A stretch of DNA of 25,351 bases from Gnetum montanum (GCA_015680685.1 MNCI01023945.1:919016-944366); one strand, 5' to 3'; counted from the stretch's first letter, positions 1-19,540 are shown. The notes: generated by a model not told the origin, from the letters alone. Made by a program: numbers and translations.

Positions 1-181
1 CTAAAGAAATTGCAAATAAACAAAGATCTAGCTTTTCATAAAGATGAATGCCAGACAAGAACTCATGTAGTTAACTCCATTTTATTGAGATAAGGCTAGG
101 ATGATAATGATGATGATCGTATTGGGTACATGTCATGGGGTACATATAGGAGGGGTGGGGACAAGGGAGAGGGGAATTTTT

Positions 182-332
182 GTTGGAACCCTCAAATAAT
201 TGTAATATAGGTACACCCCAATATATACAGTCTAGTTAGAACATTATAATTAAACATTACCCATTAGAGTTGAACCCATGGCTTGTTGCTCTCAAATTAA
301 GAGTCTTACCGATAGACTAACATCTCATTGGT
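182..332 (-). repeat. tRNA-derived SINE-like unit (family 1), copy 1
   Basis: Read on the - strand, this unit has a pol III A-box-like segment (complement of 308-319, TAGTCTATCGGT) and a B-box-like segment (complement of 268-278, GGGTTCAACT) about 41 nt apart, as in a tRNA gene. A conserved body follows, ending in TTACAATTATTTGAGGGTTCC. No cloverleaf acceptor stem is visible, so it is a SINE-like derivative and not a tRNA gene. The related units at 354, 540, 940, 1758 and 16241 share the same order of landmarks. The family name is not known to me. Confidence 0.6.
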
Positions 333-353
333 TGTCATGAGATATATATGGGT

Positions 354-508
354 GTTGGAACCCCAAAATAATTGTAATATATGTACACCCAAAGATATAT
401 AGTCTAATTAGAACTTTATAACTTAACATTGACCACTTGAATCAAACCCATGACTTGGAGCTTTTAAATCAAGAGTCTTAGCACTAGGTTAACACCTCAT
501 TGTTGTCA
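354..508 (-). repeat. tRNA-derived SINE-like unit (family 1), copy 2
   Basis: This is the second unit in the same orientation, head-to-tail with copy 1 at about 172-bp spacing. The A-box-like site is the complement of 481-492 and the B-box-like site is the complement of 439-449. The body again holds the TATATCTTTGGGTGTAC and TTACAATTATTTTGGGGTTCC landmarks. The head-to-tail order suggests a multimeric SINE or local tandem duplication and not two independent insertions. Confidence 0.6.
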
Positions 509-539
509 TGGGATGCATATGGGATAAGGGGGGTTGGTG

Positions 540-655
540 GTAATTGTAATATAGTCTAATTAAAACTTTATAACTCAACATTGCTCACTAGAATCAAACC
601 TATGACTTAGAGCTTTCAAATCAAAAGTCTCACCACTAGGCTAACACTTAATTGT
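540..655 (-). repeat. tRNA-derived SINE-like unit (family 1), copy 3
   Basis: This third unit has the best-preserved A box of the set: the complement of 632-643 is TAGCCTAGTGGT, an exact fit to the TRGCNNAGYGG consensus. The B-box-like site is the complement of 591-600. The 3' body is shorter than in copies 1 and 2, because the piece with GGGTGTAC is missing. Confidence 0.6.
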
Positions 656-939
656 TGTCATGGGGGTACATATGGTTAAACAATGTTAGTTCTAACATCC
701 TCATAGATTGAAGTTGTAAAAACATTATGATTATGAATATGGTTCATCTTTTTTGTAAGCTTTCATACTTACATTACATCATTTTCATGGTGTCTTTATT
801 CATCAATTTAGGCTAGGGGAATGATTTGATGATGATTTTTCTATGGCAAGCTAATTTTACTAAAGGTTATAACTTAAATGTAAATTTTACTCCACTTCTA
901 ATTTGGCATATGTCTTAGCATATCCTCTTGGATTGAAGC
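656..939. other. AT-rich intergenic stretch, nothing recognised
   Basis: This stretch has no open frame of note and no recognised repeat or RNA gene. It lies between SINE-like copies 3 and 4. Confidence 0.5.
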
Positions 940-1012
940 TACGTGTGGAGAATCAAACCCATAACTCGAAACTATCAAATCAAAAGTCATACCATTAGGC
1001 GAACACGTCATT
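940..1012 (-). repeat. SINE-like unit (family 1), head only
   Basis: Only the tRNA-like head is recognisable here. The B-box-like site is the complement of 950-960 and the A-box-like site is the complement of 991-1002, with the usual spacing. The body that follows in copies 1 and 2 is absent, so this copy is 3'-truncated. Confidence 0.5.
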
Positions 1013-1024
1013 ATTATGATACCT

Positions 1025-1165
1025 CAAGTATGACTTGAATTGATAACCTCTTGCCTAACAAGCAAATGAACTAACCACTTAAGCCACCTATCATTTGTGG
1101 GATTAAACCTATGACTTGTAAACTACAAGCCACATACTTTAACCAAGTAAGTTATGCTTTATTAA
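1025..1165 (-). repeat. Two further tRNA-like modules
   Basis: Directly beside the head-only copy are two more modules that read as A-box/B-box pairs on the - strand. One lies about 1030-1090 (TGGCTTAAGTGGTTAG, then TTATCAATTCAAGTC). The other lies about 1098-1154 (an ACTTACTTGGTTAA-type A segment and AGGTTTAATCCC as B segment). Their sequence differs from the family 1 units, so they may come from other tRNA-like repeats. A segment resembling the first module recurs at 16228-16275, beside another family 1 copy. Confidence 0.4.
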
Positions 1166-1194
1166 TTTGCATCATATGAATTTTTTAATTAAGA

Positions 1195-1300
1195 AAGCTA
1201 AAATATACTAATAATAATAATAATCATCATCATCATTCTAACTTTATTCTTATTTATACAAAATGAGGTTGGCTACATCAAATATAAGAATAACAAGATA
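1195..1300 (-). mobile_element. LINE 3' tail with triplet microsatellite
   Basis: On the - strand the segment reads as a 3' UTR with a GTAGCCAACCTCAT-type motif, then an AAT/GAT triplet run (1209-1237 on +). That is the usual form of plant L1-like LINE 3' ends, and it matches the arrangement at 9440-9560 and 10124-10200. No coding sequence is attached, so this is a heavily 5'-truncated insertion. Confidence 0.5.
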
Positions 1301-1704
1301 AGCTTTTTTACTTATGTTTCACTTAGTAGTTACATGATGTGATACAAAAACATAACATTCAATTCATTTATGTCAAGTACTATTCTCAATTTTTTTTCAC
1401 TTGTTAAGCTAGGTAATGCTTCAGTGGTACAATGTCCCATAGATATAAGGTCATTTATACATAAGCATGCAATTTTGATTATTCTTATATCAATACCAAA
1501 TTTTGAAACCCAATTTGAAGAACATTTTAAAGTGTTATGTCTTATTCAGCTATTTAATTTTTAATTAATTTAATGGAGATCTAAGCATATAAACCAAGAA
1601 ATTTAATCTGTTTCAATGTTTGTCCTTTGTTGTTCAAGAAAAAAGGATGTTGAGGAAAGGAAAAAATGTATTGAAATTGATAATATAAACCAAGAAAAAG
1701 AAAA
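1301..1704. other. AT-rich intergenic stretch, nothing recognised
   Basis: No gene or repeat is recognised here. Short open frames in this stretch have AT-driven composition and no motif. Confidence 0.5.
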
Positions 1705-1711
1705 AGTTTTG

Positions 1712-1757
1712 AGTGGGGGAAGGAAGGGCATGGGAGGGAAAGGGGTGGGGTGGGGTA
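1712..1757 (+). other. G-rich tract, potential G-quadruplex
   Basis: The tract ends in GGG-AAA-GGGG-T-GGGG-T-GGGG (about 1736-1756), a canonical four-tract G-quadruplex pattern on the + strand. It abuts the distal end of the family 1 SINE copy at 1758. Copies 1 and 3 have G-rich DNA at the same relative place (133-175, 521-538), so a C-rich tail on the SINE sense strand may be part of the repeat. Confidence 0.5.
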
Positions 1758-1865
1758 TTGGAACCCACAATAATTGAAATATAGGTACACCCCAAAATAC
1801 ATAGTCCACATAGAACTTTATAACTCAACATTGCCTACTAGATTGAACCCATGACTTAGAGTTGA
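1758..1865 (-). repeat. SINE-like unit (family 1), head-truncated
   Basis: The body is clear (complements of TTGGAACCCACAATAATTG and of GGTACACCCCAAAATA). The B-box-like site is kept (complement of 1841-1850). The A-box part is missing, and unrelated sequence begins near 1865. Confidence 0.55.
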
Positions 1866-2229
1866 TATCAATGATAGGATTGATCAAATGGCATTTAAGA
1901 AAAAAAAAGATAGAAGTTTCTAGAATATTTTTACTTGTATTGTGCAAAGTATTGATTGGTCTAGATAGATAGTTTTAAGGCAAAGTTTTCCTTCTCTAAT
2001 AAGAATACTATTAACTCAAAGATTAAAACTATTGTCAACAAACATGTTATAGCCAATGGTAAGATTCTTAACATAACATAAACTATGATTGATAATATGT
2101 GTAATCATTTTCTATTAATATTTTTTTTTACAAAAGTTGGTATTTCATTAAATCTTTCTATGATGCCTCAAATTCTTTTGCTATTTTAAGTTCAAGCATA
2201 GATGTTAAAGGTGATGTAAATGTTGTTAG
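1866..2229. other. AT-rich intergenic stretch, nothing recognised
   Basis: No coding frame, RNA gene or repeat is recognised in this stretch. Confidence 0.5.
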
Positions 2230-2410
2230 GGGATGTTGGATCCTAGAAAATGAATAATAATTAGAAAAGATCAAAGTTCATTAGATCATCAACAAAAAAG
2301 ACATAGTCCAAAGAAAAAGCTAATAGTTTTGGGATGTCTTTTTAGCTTTTCATCCTTATAACCAATTTTGAAAAATCTCCCCTTTAGGGTGAGAAAAGAA
2401 TAAGGGCTTC
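2230..2410 (+). repeat. Dispersed repeat, copy A (partner at 15495-15680)
   Basis: This segment aligns along its whole length with 15495-15680 in the same orientation. Shared blocks include AAATGAATAATAAT, CAAAGAAAAAGCT, AGTTTTGGGA and TTTTNATCCT, with roughly 70 percent identity by eye and small indels. No coding sequence or terminal structure is visible. It could be part of an LTR or a non-autonomous element of unknown family. Confidence 0.5.
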
Positions 2411-2576
2411 CAAAGCATGAAATACCATAATTATGTTTGTTTTTCAAATATCTCACATATATAATTCGTTTATAATTCTTCTATTAGCGGATTGTCTCGA
2501 GGTGTATCTGTAGCGAAATCATTTAGTATTTCAACACTCCCTACTTTCTTATTTATTTTTGAATAAATAAATTTGT

Positions 2577-2760
2577 TTATTGGTTAGAGTGTTGCCTTGT
2601 CCATACAGAAGTTGCAAACCCGCCTATGGATGGAGAAGGGCATGGGAACGCGGACTTCTTGCGGCGGATTACGGATGTAGAAAGCGACAGGGACATAAGA
2701 GCATGACAATGGGCTCAATTCAATTCAATGCAATGACGCTGGCTCTTTTTTCCCCTCTTT
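2577..2760 (+). repeat. GC-richer SINE-like block upstream of RIO2
   Basis: The block stands out by composition from its AT-rich surroundings. It begins TTGGTTAGAGTGTTGCC, like the 3' half of a tRNA A box and D stem. A B-box-like GTTGCAAACCC follows at about 2611-2621, and then a non-tRNA body. A short open frame across it shows no protein motif. It ends roughly 100-150 bp before the likely RIO2 leader, so it may sit in the promoter. The SINE assignment is tentative. Confidence 0.4.
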
Positions 2761-2869
2761 TTAGCTTGGAGGGGGTAAACCTCGGCCAAAACATGTTTTA
2801 AGGCTCTCCACTGGTAATTCATCCATGATATGTTTTTTAATCGAACGATAAATCTGTTAGTGGAACGAG

Positions 2870-3428
2870 AAGGGTTTTAGCAGAGACCCGACACAGCAAA
2901 GTCTTCGTACTTGGCTACGTCCTTTGCGTGCAAATTTTCATCTGCAAAAGCGTCGGTACGTATCATTGTGTATGCTTTTTAAGAACTGAATGGGTTTTTG
3001 GCTTTACAGCCAATTACTGTTGCGGAGCGTTGAAGGAAAATGTTGACATTATATTTTCCAGAAGAAGATAATTGGAGTAGAGCTTTGTTAGAAGAATCCA
3101 CAGCATGTTTTGAAATATGTTTTCAGAATACAATATTTATGACGTGGTTTTAACAACAGTATTTTCGCAATTTAAAAGAAAGAATTATAACGAAGTTTGC
3201 ATTCTGTGCTGTAATCTCAATATCTTGAATATCAGATGACTTGTTTTATGGTTATGGTCAACGTAGTGAACATATTTGCCTGATAATGCATGTTAATGGA
3301 ACTTGATCTGGCTTTGCATTTTAAATTTAGTTTTAAAATAAATTTTAGGATGGTTCTTGCTCTTTGTTTTGATAGATAAGCCTGATTCAGGTCTCAAACC
3401 GCGGTGGAGGTGATTTGTTTATGTAGTC
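2870..3428 (+). promoter_or_regulatory. RIO2 5' leader with one intron (predicted)
   Basis: A non-coding exon is predicted to end at 2955, before a strong GTACGT donor. The intron 2956-3390 ends TGATTCAG, and the second leader exon is 3391-3428, joined directly to the start codon. The local rise in CpG and GC around 2880-2960 fits a transcribed leader. The transcription start is not determined and no clear TATA box is seen. Leader introns are common in plant housekeeping genes. Exon limits are inferred from splice motifs only. Confidence 0.5.
3421..3426 (+). promoter_or_regulatory. AUG-stop mini-uORF (ATGTAG) before RIO2 start
   Basis: ATG is followed immediately by TAG, and the main ATG begins two bases after that stop (3429). 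In the predicted leader exons it is the first AUG. Its context is weak (T at -3), and the main ATG has G at -3. Minimal AUG-stop uORFs are known in plants to stall ribosomes and control mRNA stability, for example AUGUAA in Arabidopsis NIP5;1. A role here is inference. Confidence 0.55.
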
Positions 3429-14429
<11,001 letters not shown>

Positions 14430-14660
14430 AGCTTGCTTTTTTCTCTGTAGCATTGTGTCTTGAGGAAAATGCGGCTTAAGCTGAGTTTAAACGATCTGTT
14501 TTGCTTGGACTGGCATGGATGTTGGTCATCTGTTTGTTGAAGACTAATTTGAAGTTTATTTATAAAAGTCTTATAAGTTGTCTCAAGTAATAGCATCTCG
14601 GTTGTATCAGTTTATCACAATATACATTGTTTAATATCATAATTTTGTAGGCAACACTCT
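14430..14660 (+). other. RIO2 3' UTR (predicted)
   Basis: Sequence after the TGA. No AATAAA is present near the stop. A TTATAAAAG/CTTATAAG-like AU-rich region at about 14558-14578 is a possible near-upstream element, which would place the cleavage site around 14600-14660. The end point is a guess. Confidence 0.35.
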
Positions 14661-15494
14661 AAAAGGAATTTTAAAATTGCTGTCCTATAAATCTAAGAAC
14701 GGAAGTAGGAATTTAGATTTAATTTCATAATGTTTAGCTTTGCGTAATTGATTACTTTTCTTCTAATAAGGCAGCAAAAGACGACCTTCAGCCAATGTAA
14801 TAAAAGTTTTTTAGTAGAAAGGAGGCCGAATTCCAGTAGAGTCCGTGGATTAATTTTGCCATTATTCAGAGATCTTGTTTTTGCATCAAAATATTTAGCA
14901 TTTGATCTTATAACTAAGGTCTTTGGAATGTTAATTCTTATGAGGTGCATGGATAAAATAATTTACGTCTTTTGTTAAACTTTTGGTTTAACTAGTCAAG
15001 ATATAAAGTTCTTTTTTCTTGGTGTGAAACAAAGCTTAAAATAAATTTGACCTCCTTGAAATCTATTAAATTTTTTAATCATCAAGAAATCTGATCTTCG
15101 TGGAAAGAAGGTTTCACAAGCTTCAGTTGCTTTATTCTTTTTAAATTTTTTTAAGGACGATGATTTTGTTAAAGCTTTACTATTTCAGGGGTTGCTTGGC
15201 TTAGCATCGCACTGTATTTGTGATTAATGCACTGATGAGAAATATTGAGCATAACCGGCTTGTGCAGTGGGGATGAGGCGATAGGTGGTGTGAGGGGTCT
15301 TGGCATTTTTCTCCTTTTTCTGTTGCTGCTGCATAAGAGGGGTGAGTCTGCTGTGTGCCTAACTAGTTTGTTTCTTTCATCCTGGTTGACTTGGTTAAGG
15401 AGCTGCAGTTGCTATGTTCATGCCTTGTGTTGTATCACTGTAGAGGCATATGCACCCAAAACCTTATTGTCCAAGAGAACCCTGGAGTCTTCCA
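14661..15494. other. Intergenic, nothing recognised
   Basis: Mostly AT-rich. The stretch 15245-15500 is more balanced in composition and has an 85-codon frame with no recognisable motif. I see no gene here. Confidence 0.5.
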
Positions 15495-15680
15495 AAGGAT
15501 AATGATAAATGTCAAACTCTGAAAAATGAATAATAATATTAAAAAAAATGCCAAGTACATCAGATCAATGAATGAAGAGTGTGTAAAGAAAAAGCTTAAC
15601 AGTTTTGGGAATGTTTTTACAAATTTTTATCCTACTAACTAATACTGAAAAACCTTCCCTCTAGGATATGAAAAAGATTT
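15495..15680 (+). repeat. Dispersed repeat, copy B (partner at 2230-2410)
   Basis: This is the diverged second copy of the repeat upstream of RIO2, in the same orientation, so the two copies bracket the gene about 13.3 kb apart. Blocks AAATGAATAATAAT, TAAAGAAAAAGCTTA, CAGTTTTGGGAATGT and the A/T-rich CTTTCCCT-like end are shared. The flanks do not match beyond these limits. Confidence 0.5.
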
Positions 15681-16041
15681 TTCCTTGCTCTTGTTTAGAA
15701 GTGTCTTTACAAGTTTTCACTTCTTACAAAAGGATTTCTTGTAAAGAGAGAAATTTGAAGTTGAAAGCTTCTCATCCCCCAAAACAAAAAGAAATTTGTT
15801 GTGTAGCTTTCACTAGCAGTATTTTTGCTTGAAGCTGTATTTGAAAAAAGACATCTTTAAGAATGTAATATTGAACTCCTAAAGAGAGGTCATAGTTATG
15901 CTCTTACTATCTGCATGCTAAAGATTTCAAATAGTGTCGAGAATAAGAGGTTGAAGATACTTCCAAATGCATAGCAAGGAAATAGGCAAACTATGTTGAT
16001 CACCAAGAATGCTTTCATTGATGCTTGGTGATGCAGCCCAA
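15681..16041. other. AT-rich intergenic, nothing recognised
   Basis: No open frame, RNA gene or repeat is recognised. Confidence 0.5.
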
Positions 16042-16123
16042 ATGTGGTAAGTGGTCCTTACAACAAAAGATTTTCATGAAATATGTGGTAAGTGGTCCTT
16101 ACAACAAAAGATTTTCATGAAAT
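16042..16123 (+). repeat. Exact 41-bp tandem duplication
   Basis: Positions 16042-16082 and 16083-16123 are identical over 41 bases (ATGTGGTAAGTGG... to ...CATGAAAT). Perfect identity in such a decayed neighbourhood points to a recent slippage or repair event. Confidence 0.9.
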
Positions 16124-16227
16124 ATTAGTTGTTTTGTCCTAAGAGGACATTTTGGAACTGAAAGTATATCCTAAGACATATGGCCAACATTATATCAAGA
16201 AAAATTTAAGATGTATATAATGATGTT

Positions 16228-16400
16228 TCAAGTGGTACATGAACTAACAACTTCTTACCTAACAAAACAATGAGGTCTTAACCTAGAGGTCATAGGTTCA
16301 ATTCTGGTGGGCAATGTTGAGTTATATAAAGTTTTAACTGGACTATATATCTTGGGGTGTACTTATGTTTCACTTATTTTAGGTTTCAACACCCCAGACA
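16228..16400 (+). repeat. SINE-like unit (family 1) on the + strand
   Basis: This copy is in opposite orientation to those at 182-1865. It has an AATGAGGTCTTAACCTAGAGG head and a B-box-like AGGTTCAATTCTGG (16289-16302). The body has GGGCAATGTTGAGTTATA, TATATCTTGGGGTGTAC and TTTTAGGTTTCAACACCCC. The interval between the A and B segments is shortened by about 25 nt, so a pol III promoter would be broken. The first 45 bases resemble the separate module at 1025-1090. Confidence 0.6.
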
Positions 16401-17100
16401 CATTAATGAGTTTGGAGGAGTATGTAAGATGGTAAGTCACACCTCTCATAGCTTAATAACTTATAAATTAAAAAATTAAATTTTAGTAGGTGCTTAAAGT
16501 ATTTAGAGCTTATGAGTGAAGTAACCACACAATGTCACAACGTTGCAACTCTTCAAAAGTATTTAGTCTTGTATTGTATCTTAAGTTCAAAGTAAGGAAG
16601 TAGGCAAACTAATAAACAAATCACAAGGGAAAAGGTCAATCATAAACAAATCACTAGGGAAAAAGAAACAAAAAAAAATTGATACCTTGAAAAAGATTGT
16701 TGTAAAATATTTTGTAGAAGAATTTATATTATTTTTGGCTCCAATTTATCAATAATATCTTTAATACAATAACTTTAACATAGTATTAAAACAAAGAGAA
16801 AGTAGAAAGACAAATAAGAAAAAGAATATAGAAGATCTAATAACTAGGTGCATAGCCTAATATTGCAAGATGAAGATAAGAATCACCTAAGAGTGCTCAA
16901 TGCTTATGAATAAGGTCAACAATGCAACACAAGTCCAAAAACAAGCTAAAATATTATGTAATAAGGCAAAAATCAAGCAAAATAGGCTATATTTGGTAAA
17001 ATCTGGTTAATATAGGTAAAAAATGGTTAGGTTTTGCTAGTTTTAGGCCTTAGTAGGCCATGTTTTGAGGCTACAAGGCTATTAGGTGAGTTCAGGCATC
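16401..17100. other. AT-rich intergenic with a short tandem repeat
   Basis: The only structure is a two-copy direct repeat with the core ATAAACAAATCAC(A/T)AGGGAAAA at about 16611-16635 and 16640-16664. From about 16975 the text becomes rich in TTAGGTTTTGG-like and TTTTAGG-like words, leading into the array that follows. Confidence 0.5.
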
Positions 17101-17149
17101 AATTAGGGCTATTTTTGGGTTGTTTGGATCTAAAAATCAAGTGTTTTGA

Positions 17150-18360
17150 GGCTTCCACGATGGGCTCAGCATGGAAACAGTGATCCTCAACATGGAAACC
17201 AAGGAAAATAAGTTTTGGGGTGCTCAAAGGTTCAAAATTGAGGTTTGTAGGACCTTCCCAAGGTAATGTAGGGCCAAATCCATCAAAATTGGGCACTCCA
17301 GAGGCCTTGAAAGGTCAAAAAGCAAGTTCTAGAGCCTTCCACCCACCACCCCACCCCACCCCCACCACCCCCCATTTTTCCACGTTGAGCATAGTATCCT
17401 CAATGTGGAAGAATGGGGTGACACTTATTTTGTAGATTTAGAGTGGTTTAGGAGCACTTTGAATAGGTTTCTAGGCCCCTAGGACTATAAACCTTAATTT
17501 TGCAAGTTTCTAGTTGATTTTGAGCACGTTTGAAGGTTGTTTTAGGGCATCTAAGGTCTTTCCCCTTGTTTGCACACTAAGAAAGTTACTCTAGCCTAGG
17601 GGAAATGGATTTTAAAGATCAAAATGAAGTTAAACAAGCAAAATCTTGAGGCTATGAGGTCATAGGATTCTCTGACGTAGATCTTTGGCTTTCAAGAGTG
17701 TCATCCTACAATCAAAAGTGGAAAAGTATCATTTCCCCCCTTGTTTCTACACTGCCCAGCATGGAAGGGGCCTTCCCTAGCATGGATGAAGCAAGAATCC
17801 TAGATCTAGGCCAATTTGAGTCACAATCGACCATGCATGTTAGTCTCTGGAGTTGTTAGGCTAGGGGCTATGTCTCCATGTCAAGATTTGGTAGTTTTGA
17901 CTACTTCAAAGTGGTTTCTTAGCTTCCATCCTTTTTCCACACTAGGGCTAGGGAGCTTAACATGGAAAACTAGGGGAAACCATGTTTTGGCCATATGGGA
18001 TCAATTTCTTGAGGTTTGAATGTTCCAATGGTTGCTAATAGGGTTCTAGAGTGAATGTAAGGTTGTTTGACATTATTCTAAGATGTTTAGGAGCTCCAAA
18101 CAAGGTTCCCCTTGAGTTTCCATGCTGGGGATATTATGCTTAACATGGAAAAATGGATCCCCAGTGTGGAAGAATCATAAATCCTAGATCAGGGCTAGTT
18201 TCAACCTTAATCAATCATGCATGCATGCATCCAAGGTTGCTGGGGTCAAGAACTAGGGTTTGAGCTGAAGTTTGACTAGTTTGGAGTTTTCTGGAGGATT
18301 TTTTGAGCTTCCCCCTTATTTTTCACATTGAGGGTAGTATCCTTAGAGTGGAAGACTATG
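17150..18360. repeat. Minisatellite with a hairpin in nearly every ~190-bp unit
   Basis: Seven degraded units recur at roughly 190-220 bp (near 17158, 17378, 17559, 17750, 17933, 18117, 18319). Each has a core like TTTCCACRTTGAGGATAGTATCCTNAAYRTGGAAA. Most cores are inverted repeats: 17378-17389 pairs with 17399-17410 (12 bp, one wobble); 17559-17566 type TTTCCCCT pairs with AGGGGAAA; 17933-17939 with 17963-17969; 18117-18124 with 18144-18151 (8 bp perfect). Flanking words such as GGTTGCTAGGG also recur. There is no coding content. It may be part of an LTR or an untranslated part of an old retroelement. Confidence 0.6.
17341..17373 (-). other. C-rich tract; G-quadruplex potential on - strand
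   Basis: A 33-base run made only of A and C, with five or more blocks of three to six C. The - strand therefore carries successive GGGG tracts with one- to three-base loops. It lies immediately before the 12-bp hairpin at 17378. Confidence 0.6.
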
Positions 18361-18583
18361 GGGAAGTAGCTTTTTAGCTTTTTGCATAGGTTTTGGTCAT
18401 AGATGTAGGTCTCCAAGGTTGCTAGTGTCGAATACCAATGCTTGGTATCAAAATTTGGTCATTTCAAAGGTTGATGAGTAGTTGAAACACCATCAAATTT
18501 GGGCCACCTTGACTACAAATTTTCCTAAGTGTTAGCACAAGGCAAAATGTTTTCTAAGTGTTTGGCCCAGGATCACACGGGTG

Positions 18584-19020
18584 GGGCTACACTCTAGAGT
18601 GTAGCTAGCATAGCATGTAGCATAGAATCGGGTTTGCAAAATTTTCCAAGTGTCAACAATGGTTGCAGAAATTGTTCTAAGTGTCTCGTTATGCTCCAAT
18701 TCCTCCAGCTACGCTCCTGAGCGTAGTAGCACTCCGTTGTCCAGTTTGCATGAGTGTCAAGCTAGTTTAAAATGGAAGAAATAGTTTGGTAAATTTTCTA
18801 ACTCCTGAGGCTACCCCTCTTGCTACACTCCAGAGCGTAGCTAGCATAGCAAGAATAAGGACTGCATTTTTACCAGATTTTTCTAAGTGTCCATGCTATG
18901 CCCTATCCCCTCCTACTATGCTCATGAGAGTAGCAAGCATAGTAGTGTTGGACTTTAGTTTTTTTTTGCAAAATTTGCCTAATTGTTGGGCTACGCTCTA
19001 AAGTGTAGCTAGCATAGCAA
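18584..19020. repeat. Array of CTACRCTC/GAGYGTAG palindromes
   Basis: An 18-bp palindromic word recurs at about 18587, 18709, 18823, 18916 and 18991. The first, CTACACTCTAGAGTGTAG, is a perfect palindrome. The others keep the arms with changes at the centre or single arm positions. Most are followed by CTAGCATAGCA or a variant, and the spacer repeats a TTTNCCAAGTGTC-like word. Spacing shrinks from about 120 to 75 bp. Related words occur at 19176-19198, 19325-19362 and 20528-20570. Confidence 0.65.
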
Positions 19021-19380
19021 TATGGAACTACCTCCAAAAGCTTCCAGAGCTCAACATAGGCCTTCATTCCAACTCTAGCATTACTCCAGCAAGCAGGATT
19101 AGCAACTTGTACTTTCTTTACACCCCCCTGTGTCCCAAAATTGCACCTACGCTTAACCCCATTTGAAAGAGGGGAGAGCATAGTCCTGGAGTGTAGCCTC
19201 CAAATTGCATTGTTTTGCACTGTTTGTAGGTATATTGTAGTCTTGGCACATGCAGTCTTAGTAGTGTAGTCATAGTCTGGCAGTCTCTTGGAGTCCAGTG
19301 GAGCATACCAAAGCATAGCACCTATTGCTCTAGGAGGAGCGTAGCAGAGGTCAGCGTAGCCCCACCTACCCCTTTGCCAA

Positions 19381-19540
19381 TGCTAATCCTAATCTAGGAT
19401 TAGGATTTGTACTTCACACTAATCCTAATCCTAAAATACCCCTGCATTTGTACTCCAGGATTAGGATTAGTCAGAAGTACACCAGGATTAGGATTTGTAC
19501 TTCACACTAATGCTAATCCTATAAATACCCCTGCATTCCA
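19381..19540 (+). promoter_or_regulatory. Duplicated TATA-type promoter block of old retroelement
   Basis: A block starting AGGATTAGGATTTGTACTTC occurs at 19396 and again at 19484 (88-bp offset). Each copy leads through CTAATSCTAATCCT to a TATA position followed by ACCCCTGCATT. The second has an intact TATAAATA (19520-19527) and the first has only TAAAATA. Inverted words (AATCCTAATC with GGATTAGGATT, 19382-19405) form a hairpin. Together this looks like the U3 promoter of an LTR, with transcription expected to begin near 19550. LTR limits were not found. Confidence 0.45.

Noticed and set aside
182-1160. Functional tRNA genes on the - strand
   Set aside because: A- and B-box spacing is tRNA-like, but no acceptor stem, anticodon arm or 3' end forms a cloverleaf, and the units carry a shared non-tRNA body.
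2580-2801. Small protein of 73 residues upstream of RIO2
   Set aside because: It lacks an ATG at the start of the frame, has no motif, and overlaps a tRNA-like repeat block; GC-rich composition explains the open frame.
15245-15502. 85-residue open frame downstream of RIO2
   Set aside because: It has no motif, no splice or promoter context and a leucine-rich composition that can arise by chance.
19381-19500. Interstitial telomere repeat (CCTAATCC/GGATTAGG)
   Set aside because: Plant telomeres are TTTAGGG. The words here are a six-base GGATTA type in only a few copies, within a promoter-like duplication.
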